In this document: piece after piece, positions 31,909 to 37,174 of the stretch | Layout of the letters: every line of letters starts with the position of its first letter | How positions within the stretch are numbered: the first letter of the stretch is position 1 | NCBI GenBank assembly: GCA_964423645.1 | Contig: CAYRFE010000032.1 | Span: 1 to 37,174, forward strand | Reading direction: 5' to 3' | Origin: CAYRFE01 sp964423645 [NCBI: uncultured bacterium] | GTDB lineage: Bacteria > Macinerneyibacteriota > Macinerneyibacteria > Macinerneyibacteriales | DNA length: 37,174 nucleotides | Made by a program: the position numbers and the translations under genes | The notes under the pieces: generated by a model | Told to the model about the DNA's origin: nothing | The model's input: the letters and a program-made list of their open reading frames with translations, nothing else | The model's database searches: none

Positions 31909-32898
31909 TTACCGTAAATACGCATCTTCCGGTAATGTTACCGCAAATCTGCATCGCTCGTTGCCGCCGAGCACCGTTTCCAATACCGTCACTTCCAACT
32001 CTTTCCCAAAAATAACATCAAACGGAGTTTTTTCAAAACCGCCGGTACAATAACACCACATCGGTGATACATGTATCGAATCGTCCTGTATCGAAGAACG
32101 AACGAACGGACAATGACAGGCATGAAATCGTTTATCCCTCACATCTTTTGATACGAGAAATTGTACCGGATTATAAGGAATTTTTGTGATGTACACCCTA
32201 TTACCTTCTCGAATCCCGGCCTGAATCTCTTGATTTGCTCGTACAAACTCAAGCACGTCAGGCGTGATCTTCTGCTCATACCACAATCTATTCTCATTCA
32301 TACATGTTTCCATCTCTTCCAACATACTCGTGTGTCGAAAACGAAGATAGCCATCCATCGAACCCAGCGTATAATACATTTCTTTATCACGCTCAAAATG
32401 TTCCAAAGGAATTCCGTGGTGATTTCCCGCAAGAATCTTTTTGCATGTATTTTCGGGAACTGATTTTTGCATAGACGATAAGAACGCGGATACAACGGGA
32501 GGATACGCTTCATACACAGACCCCAAAGGCGGTTTTTCAAGTGCACGCAATATTTTTTCAGCTTCATCATTTCCCAGAATTATTTTCATACGTGCTTCCA
32601 TGCTCTCCAAAACACCGATCGTTCCGCACATAGTCACCAAATAGGTTAATCCCGCTTCATGACCGATAAAACGACAATATCGTGCAAGTGCAACAATTCT
32701 TTCATATGCATCATATGTGCCGGCAATATAGTGTTGGGAATAATAACGAATATCTTCACGTAAGGGATCAGGAAAGATGAATCCTTTCGCGGCAATTTTT
32801 TGGGAAAAATCATCGATCAAGGCAACTGAAAACTGTTGTAATGATTCATCAGCGTTACGCGAAACAAGAAAGGCTCGGAATTCTTTTTCTTGAAGCAT
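31909..32898 (-). CDS. DUF6144-like protein with cysteine-rich C-terminal domain
   Basis: The 329-residue protein has a helical N-terminal part and a C-terminal module with FHACHCPFV, MWCYCTGGFEKTPFDVIFGKE and GGNERCRFAVTLP. Paired cysteines followed by a small-molecule-like fold recall proteins annotated DUF6144 and, more distantly, 4-vinyl-reductase domains; the assignment is from memory. It precedes the DUF3795 gene by 23 bp, so two Cys-rich proteins are probably co-expressed. GGAG lies 6 nt before the ATG. Confidence 0.65.
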   Translation of the reverse strand: MLQEKEFRAFLVSRNADESLQQFSVALIDDFSQKIAAKGFIFPDPLREDIRYYSQHYIAGTYDAYERIVALARYCRFIGHEAGLTYLVTMCGTIGVLESMEARMKIILGNDEAEKILRALEKPPLGSVYEAYPPVVSAFLSSMQKSVPENTCKKILAGNHHGIPLEHFERDKEMYYTLGSMDGYLRFRHTSMLEEMETCMNENRLWYEQKITPDVLEFVRANQEIQAGIREGNRVYITKIPYNPVQFLVSKDVRDKRFHACHCPFVRSSIQDDSIHVSPMWCYCTGGFEKTPFDVIFGKELEVTVLETVLGGNERCRFAVTLPEDAYLR

Positions 32899-32934
32899 AC
32901 ATAACTCCTTTTTTTATAATTGTAGTGTCGATCA

Positions 32935-33564
32935 TTATATCGGTTTCACTCTAAAACGCAATACCGTATTTAATTTTTCAGGAACTGTTTTACGTGCATC
33001 CGATAGATATATCTCCCGATGACTTTCATCGACTCGCATGAAATTGTTCTCAACCGCAAAACGCTCCATTTTTTGGAATGATTTCGACTCATCATCATAG
33101 GTTCCTACATGTGTCATCTGTATACATTGTCCGTCTTCGATATGGTCAAAATTGACCAGTGGCAACAAGTGATGTGGTTTTCTCTTTTGAGTCCGTTGTA
33201 TTATTTCTTGCGCAAAGACCTTATCAACGAAAGAGGGTTGTCTGATCATCAAATGAAAAACAAGAGAATTCTTATCGACCGTGCCGGTAAAAATCGTCTT
33301 GGCATGGTCTTCGATATCCCATACCCCCTCAAGAGGATACACTGTGTAATCATAATAAGAATCGGGAGAAAAACCGTGTTTGCTACTCATTTTTACCGCA
33401 TATGATAATGAATATAACACGGCGATATATTCGGCGAAAAAAACACCGTTCGGGTCTCCTTTGCCGCGTATGGTAAAATATGGATACGTCGGTATGTTTA
33501 TTAATTCAGGAATACGTGCGGGACAATATATATTTTTTTCATTCTTTTTCCATTCATGTTTCAT
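32935..33564 (-). CDS. GyrI-like small-molecule-binding domain protein
   Basis: The 209-residue protein resembles stand-alone GyrI-like proteins: MKHEWKKNEKNIYCPARIPELINIP, FFAEYIAVLYSLSYAVKMS in the middle and the C-terminal signature REIYLSDARKTVPEKLNTVLRFRV. The domain binds small amphipathic molecules in AraC- and MerR-type regulators. This protein has no DNA-binding domain. I start at the ATG at 33564, which has GGAGGG upstream. A 22-bp perfect palindrome 40 bp before the start suggests regulated expression. Confidence 0.82.
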   Translation of the reverse strand: MKHEWKKNEKNIYCPARIPELINIPTYPYFTIRGKGDPNGVFFAEYIAVLYSLSYAVKMSSKHGFSPDSYYDYTVYPLEGVWDIEDHAKTIFTGTVDKNSLVFHLMIRQPSFVDKVFAQEIIQRTQKRKPHHLLPLVNFDHIEDGQCIQMTHVGTYDDESKSFQKMERFAVENNFMRVDESHREIYLSDARKTVPEKLNTVLRFRVKPI

Positions 33565-33603
33565 TGTTACCCTCCTGCGCGTTGCAAGAGTATACGGCAC
33601 AAT

Positions 33604-33625
33604 ATATGACATATATATGTCATAT
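33604..33625. promoter_or_regulatory. 22-bp perfect palindrome upstream of the GyrI-like gene
   Basis: The core TGACATATATATGTCA extends to a perfect 22-bp inverted repeat. It lies 10 bp upstream of a TATACT -10 element (minus strand, 33589-33594), covering the -35 region. It is probably a repressor or activator site; the regulator is unknown. Confidence 0.65.
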
Positions 33626-33645
33626 TTAAACAATGTACGTTTTTT

Positions 33646-34179
33646 TTAATCGGACTGTGGCCGTGTGCGTTGAAAAGAAAAACGCACCCGCATCGCATTG
33701 AATAATTCGATATAATCAGGTGTTGCGAAATCAGGATATGTCCACGGAAAACCTTCAAATGAGTGACCGCGAAAATGAAGTGTGACCTCGGCGAAAATAC
33801 CGTCTCGAAGATAAATACGATGATCTCGATCTTTCGTGGTGGGCAATACTACTTTTGCCATATCCAGATATCCTGGATCACAATTAATTGAACGTTTCCC
33901 GTGTTGCACAGTACGATTCTCAATATCATTGGCAAATAACTTGATGTCAGCAATAGAATCCGGAGAAATTAACGTCTCAAAAAAGAAAAACGTCTTCTTC
34001 AATCCTTCACCCATTTCATGATCGTAATATGTACTTGCTGTAAAGGGAAATCCTTGCACTTCATACCCTATACGACCGTAGCGCTTCTCAAGTTCTTGGC
34101 GTAATTCCAAGCTCTCGGAAGACGTGTGTAAGATTCCCCAAAAAAGCATCGCCTCGTGATGTAGGACAGGTAATCCCAT
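33646..34179 (-). CDS. DUF4416 protein
   Basis: The 177-residue protein matches DUF4416: an N-terminal LFWGILHTSSE, TYYDHEMGEGLKKTFFFFETLI in the middle, then INCDPGYLDMAKVVL and a C-terminal GIFAEVTLHFRGHSFEGFPWTYPDF. The family is widespread, cytosolic and of unknown function. GAGGAG precedes the ATG. The GyrI-like gene follows after ~80 bp containing the palindrome, so the two may be separately controlled. Confidence 0.83.
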   Translation of the reverse strand: MGLPVLHHEAMLFWGILHTSSESLELRQELEKRYGRIGYEVQGFPFTASTYYDHEMGEGLKKTFFFFETLISPDSIADIKLFANDIENRTVQHGKRSINCDPGYLDMAKVVLPTTKDRDHRIYLRDGIFAEVTLHFRGHSFEGFPWTYPDFATPDYIELFNAMRVRFSFQRTRPQSD

Positions 34180-34307
34180 AGTATCTCCTCACGTTGCTCA
34201 TTTCACATAGCCCGTGAAGCGGCATTTGATGTAAAAATACCCGAGCACTTTCTTTTCCAGCTCAAAACATTCATTTCAAGTGGTGCGGGACAAAACCACC
34301 GCATGAT

Positions 34308-34351
34308 AAAAAACTGTCACCACTCCCGAGCTTTTCGGGGGAAGGCAGTGG
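34308..34351 (-). terminator. Possible terminator of the transketolase gene
   Basis: Read on the minus strand, CCACT...CCCGA-AAAGC-TCGGG-AGTGG (34320-34351) forms a two-part stem with an internal bulge, and six T (34308-34313) follow after GTGACAG. It lies 41 bp after the transketolase stop. The distance between stem and T-run is larger than usual. Confidence 0.5.
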
Positions 34352-34392
34352 CGGACACAAAATGAGATTGTGCGATCGTCGTGTAGTCCTCA

Positions 34393-36294
34393 TTATAATG
34401 CTTTTGCGATCGCAGTCACAACTGCTTCAGGTGCAAGTCCGGCGAGAGCATATACATCATCAGCTGCCCCTGAACGAGCATAATCACGCACCCCGAGCGT
34501 TATCAGTTTTCCGCGATAACCACGCTCCATCATATATACCGCCGAAAGCGCTCCGAGTCCGTTGAAAACATTATGATCTTCATACGTCACGACCACAGGA
34601 TATTGTAAAGCCTTTTCATACACTTCATCACACACCAAAGGCGACGACACATTATAGACAGCAGGATGAATTCCTTTTTCTTTTAACTGTGCGTATGCCT
34701 GTAATGCATACGGGACCATGGTACCGCTCGTCACGATCGCCACTGCACTGCCGACACGCAAAATATCAGTTTTACCGTATTCATATGCATATGATTCATC
34801 AAAAAAGATCTCACCGCTTTCACGGGTGACCACGGATAGTTTTGCACGCCCCATTGCTACAAACACATTTCCCGGCTCATTCATCATCCAACGGGTCACC
34901 CGGTCGGTCTGGTTCGGATCAGCAGGAATGACCAGTTTTGTATGAAACAATGCCCGCATAAGTGCGATATAATTGATACCGTGATGCGTTTTCCCGTCTT
35001 CCCCGACGTTGAGCCCTACATGAGTCGCAACGACTTTTAAATGTGTCTTATTGATCTCATTTAAACGTAAATGGTTAAACACTTCATCTGCGGCGAATAC
35101 GCCGAAATCTGCCCATACCGATACGAAACCATTCTTCGATCCTGCAGCCGCAATTGATGATGTGCTGTTCTCTTGTATACCCGCTTGTATAAAATAATCA
35201 GGACAACACGCGGCGAAATCGGATGTCTTTACCGAACCTGCAAGATCACAATCAAACACCAACATCTTACCGACGTTTTTTCTGCCGATATCAGCTAATG
35301 CATGACCGAACGAACTTCTATTATCCGTTTTTTTATCAGCGTCATAGACAATGGGTGCCCCGACATCAATTGAAGGAGGCACAATGGTCATTGCGGGATA
35401 TGACGGATTAGCATAGTCTGCTCTGAGTTTTTTGAAACGCGCAAGTTGATTTTCGCAATTAAGCTCATCCATAGCCTTCACAAATTCAGCTTCTGATAAG
35501 GTTTGGCCATGCCACTTTTCATCATTTTCCATAAACGACACGCCTTTACCCATTACCGTTCGTGCAAGGATACACACCGGAGCAGTTGCATCATTCACTG
35601 AATAACGGAGTGCTTCATAAATGTCGCTCACCTCATGCCCGTCAATTTCACGCACCACCCAGCCGGTCGCTTCATATTCCGCTTTCAGATCCTGGTACAT
35701 GACCTCACGAATATCGCCTGATATCTGGAGAGAATTATAATCAACGATAACCGTAAGATTATTCAACTTATACTTACGAGCCAAACGACGAGCTTCCACG
35801 ATTTGACCCTTTTGGTTCTCACCGTCACCCATGAGTACAAATGTATGCACGCTATCATTATGTTTTTTATGTGCAAGCGCAATACCCACTGCCGATGAGA
35901 ATCCCTGACCAAGATTTCCGGTGATCCACTCAACCCCGGGCACCTTTATATCGATATGGCCTTCAAACGGTGAGCCGGCCTTACGAAAACCCGCGATCGC
36001 ATCATCCGATGAGAAAAAACCGCTTCTCCCGAGGATTGCATATACTGCGGGTGAAATATGTCCGTTTGAGACAACAACTCTGTCTCGATCAATGTTATGA
36101 GGGTCGTTGGGAGAGATACGTGCAAATTTATACAAAACAGACAATATATCAATTGAAGATAACGATCCGCCCGGATGACCGCTTCCCGAAAGAGTGGTCA
36201 TCGTAAGAATATCATTGCGACACGCATGTGCGGTAGCTTTGATCTCGGCAATGGTTTCGTTTGATAATTCAGCGCTGAATGGTTTATGTGTCAT
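34393..36294 (-). CDS. tkt: Transketolase, single chain
   Basis: Transketolase moves two-carbon units between sugar phosphates in the non-oxidative pentose phosphate pathway, using thiamine diphosphate. The 633-residue protein has all three domains. The TPP domain shows SGSGHPGGS (37-45) and GDGENQKGQ with IVDYNSLQISG. The pyrimidine domain shows AGIQENSTSSIAAAGSKNG, with the catalytic glutamate in IQEN. The C-terminal domain begins near YGKTDILRVG. The start is ATG 36294 with AAGGAGT upstream. It is monocistronic. Confidence 0.93.
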   Translation of the reverse strand: MTHKPFSAELSNETIAEIKATAHACRNDILTMTTLSGSGHPGGSLSSIDILSVLYKFARISPNDPHNIDRDRVVVSNGHISPAVYAILGRSGFFSSDDAIAGFRKAGSPFEGHIDIKVPGVEWITGNLGQGFSSAVGIALAHKKHNDSVHTFVLMGDGENQKGQIVEARRLARKYKLNNLTVIVDYNSLQISGDIREVMYQDLKAEYEATGWVVREIDGHEVSDIYEALRYSVNDATAPVCILARTVMGKGVSFMENDEKWHGQTLSEAEFVKAMDELNCENQLARFKKLRADYANPSYPAMTIVPPSIDVGAPIVYDADKKTDNRSSFGHALADIGRKNVGKMLVFDCDLAGSVKTSDFAACCPDYFIQAGIQENSTSSIAAAGSKNGFVSVWADFGVFAADEVFNHLRLNEINKTHLKVVATHVGLNVGEDGKTHHGINYIALMRALFHTKLVIPADPNQTDRVTRWMMNEPGNVFVAMGRAKLSVVTRESGEIFFDESYAYEYGKTDILRVGSAVAIVTSGTMVPYALQAYAQLKEKGIHPAVYNVSSPLVCDEVYEKALQYPVVVTYEDHNVFNGLGALSAVYMMERGYRGKLITLGVRDYARSGAADDVYALAGLAPEAVVTAIAKAL

Positions 36295-36320
36295 GATTAT
36301 ACTCCTTGTTTCTTGAGCAA

Positions 36321-36349
36321 ACTGTAACGTAAATTGAAGAGTTTGGCAA
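36321..36349 (-). promoter_or_regulatory. Possible transketolase promoter
   Basis: On the minus strand TTGCCA (36344-36349), a 17-bp spacer and TACAGT (36321-36326) precede the gene's ribosome site. Confidence 0.45.
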
Positions 36350-36415
36350 TGATTTTTTAAATGCAAACAGCACATGTCACAATAAAAAAGGGGACAAATG
36401 AATTATTCGGTTACG

Positions 36416-36826
36416 TTAATATCTTTTCCATAACCATGCAAAAAAAACAACATACAGCACCACAAACACATTCATCGCTACAAAGGCGACACTATGTGCC
36501 GATACCTGAAACGGTAAATTTTCGGCACGAAGCACAATCACGGCAAAGGCAAGTAAAAGGATGATAATATTCCCCGAATATGCCATCGCCTTGTTATGAA
36601 TAAATTCAAACCGTTCATCTGTTGTGTTTGAATTCTTCCTTATAAATACTCTGCTGGCTATCTCGTAAAAAAGATAGGTTGAAAACAATCCGGTATATAC
36701 TCCGTAAATAAAAGCTTTGTTAATCACCAAAAATTGTGAAATCACAAATATATTGACGACAACAAACGCAAAAGAGAGTCGTGTCCATATCAGTGCCTTC
36801 TTCGATTTTGCCATACAATTCAACAT
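36416..36826 (-). CDS. Small membrane protein, DUF2178-like
   Basis: The 136-residue protein has four hydrophobic segments (about residues 15-35, 37-55, 82-102 and 108-130) with a conserved-looking cytoplasmic stretch TTDERFEFIHNKAMAYSGN between the second and third, as in DUF2178 proteins. The gene starts inside the end of the Xre-type regulator gene (ATG 36826 overlaps its stop region). Such regulator/membrane pairs are common in bacteria, with the regulator controlling the pair. A second ATG at 36814 is also possible. Confidence 0.78.
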   Translation of the reverse strand: MLNCMAKSKKALIWTRLSFAFVVVNIFVISQFLVINKAFIYGVYTGLFSTYLFYEIASRVFIRKNSNTTDERFEFIHNKAMAYSGNIIILLLAFAVIVLRAENLPFQVSAHSVAFVAMNVFVVLYVVFFAWLWKRY

Positions 36827-37032
36827 TGCGGTTCACCGTCCTTATCAAAGGCAAATACTTCCTCTATTGGTTTTTGAAATGTTTGTGCGATCCTAAACGC
36901 CAGATGAATTGACGGATCATAGCGACCTGTCTCCAAAGAAATAATTGTCTGGCGAGATACACATACTTTATTGGCCAATTCTTCTTGGGTAAGTCCGTTT
37001 GCTTGGCGAAGCTCACGTATCTTATTATGCAT
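36820..37032 (-). CDS. Xre-family helix-turn-helix regulator
   Basis: The 70-residue protein is a single Cro/CI-type domain: IRELRQANGLTQEELANKVC, with the recognition helix VSRQTIISLETGRYDPS and LAFRIAQTFQKPIEEVF. It matches the short YozG/YvaO-like regulators that accompany DUF2178 proteins. The ATG follows AAAGGAGG, with a strong promoter upstream. It is the first gene of the pair. Confidence 0.92.
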   Translation of the reverse strand: MHNKIRELRQANGLTQEELANKVCVSRQTIISLETGRYDPSIHLAFRIAQTFQKPIEEVFAFDKDGEPQC

Positions 37033-37067
37033 ATAACGCCTCCTTTCATTGCTTTTTTTCCTGATTA

Positions 37068-37096
37068 AGTATACGTGTTGAAATTCATTTCGTCAA
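37068..37096 (-). promoter_or_regulatory. Promoter of the Xre/DUF2178 operon
   Basis: On the minus strand TTGACG (37091-37096), a 17-bp spacer and TATACT (37068-37073) lie about 35 bp before the start codon at 37032. Confidence 0.72.
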
Positions 37097-37128
37097 GTCG
37101 GCTTTACATTTATTCCTATAATTGTAGC

Positions 37129-37173
37129 TCGCAAGGGAAAATGTCTCGCTAAATCGCAAGCGAAAATGTCCCG
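37129..37173. repeat. Tandem 20-bp repeat at the window edge
   Basis: TCGCAAGGGAAAATGTCTCG (37129-37148) and TCGCAAGCGAAAATGTCCCG (37154-37173) match at 18 of 20 bases with a 25-bp period. Multiple repeats of this GAAAATGTCC type occur at the ends of some insertion sequences, notably IS21-like ones, so an element may begin just beyond the window. This is a resemblance only. Confidence 0.5.
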
Positions 37174-37174
37174 A

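Noticed and set aside
1-37174. CRISPR array, tRNA or rRNA gene
   Set aside because: No regularly spaced short repeat series and no cloverleaf-like or rRNA-like sequence was recognised in any gap; a covariance search was not possible here.

Overview
The window reads as chromosomal DNA of a Gram-negative-type bacterium of modest GC content, probably anaerobic. It carries exported and lipoprotein-like proteins, many sensor kinases with TPR or GAF inputs, a rubredoxin-like protein, a U32 protein and archease. MurA has aspartate at the normal catalytic cysteine, a state known from Borrelia, Chlamydia and mycobacteria. A spirochaete or relative is my best guess, at low confidence. No rRNA, tRNA or CRISPR array was seen.

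Bases 1 to about 11,200 look like an accessory region. A GNAT acetyltransferase gene runs off the left edge, and its first half is duplicated about 2 kb away as a truncated copy. Between the copies lie a Fur/PerR/Zur-family regulator and a 6-pyruvoyl-tetrahydropterin-synthase-like gene, with Fur-type inverted repeats upstream of each. Next comes an orphan AbiEi-type antitoxin gene. It has its own promoter and operator, lacks a toxin partner, and is flanked by a ~74-bp direct repeat. Then follows a compact type I restriction-modification operon, hsdM - DUF1016 nuclease - hsdS - hsdR, with every junction a 4-nt ATGA overlap. Together this is a small defence island.

Bases 11,275-17,589 (minus strand) form one tightly packed seven-gene unit: metallophosphoesterase, GAF/dimerisation-domain sensor without ATPase, membrane histidine kinase, a 55-codon coiled-coil protein, an exported repeat protein, MurA, and a small exported protein. 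The order suggests coupling of signalling to the cell envelope. A divergent plus-strand pair follows (exported DUF1028-TPR protein and a PduO-type cobalamin adenosyltransferase). A soluble TPR histidine kinase is then divergent from an unknown protein plus ArsR/DUF2087 regulator pair, whose promoter is bracketed by two copies of an 18-bp operator-like repeat.

Bases 22,950-37,174 are mostly minus-strand housekeeping and conserved-hypothetical genes: an EamA transporter, the YhaM-like nuclease - TilS - rubredoxin-like operon, U32 protein - archease, a divergent lipoprotein-like gene, an isochorismatase-fold hydrolase, DUF3795, a Cys-rich DUF6144-like protein, a GyrI-like protein, DUF4416, a one-piece transketolase, and an Xre regulator with a DUF2178-like membrane protein. 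The large intergenic gaps are filled by a family of GC-rich hairpin repeats, all in the same orientation, whose second hairpin differs in sequence from copy to copy but stays self-complementary. I did not find one unmistakably new system. The best leads are the nuclease-containing type I operon with its neighbouring orphan antitoxin, the GAF/kinase/55-codon envelope operon, and the modular hairpin repeats.
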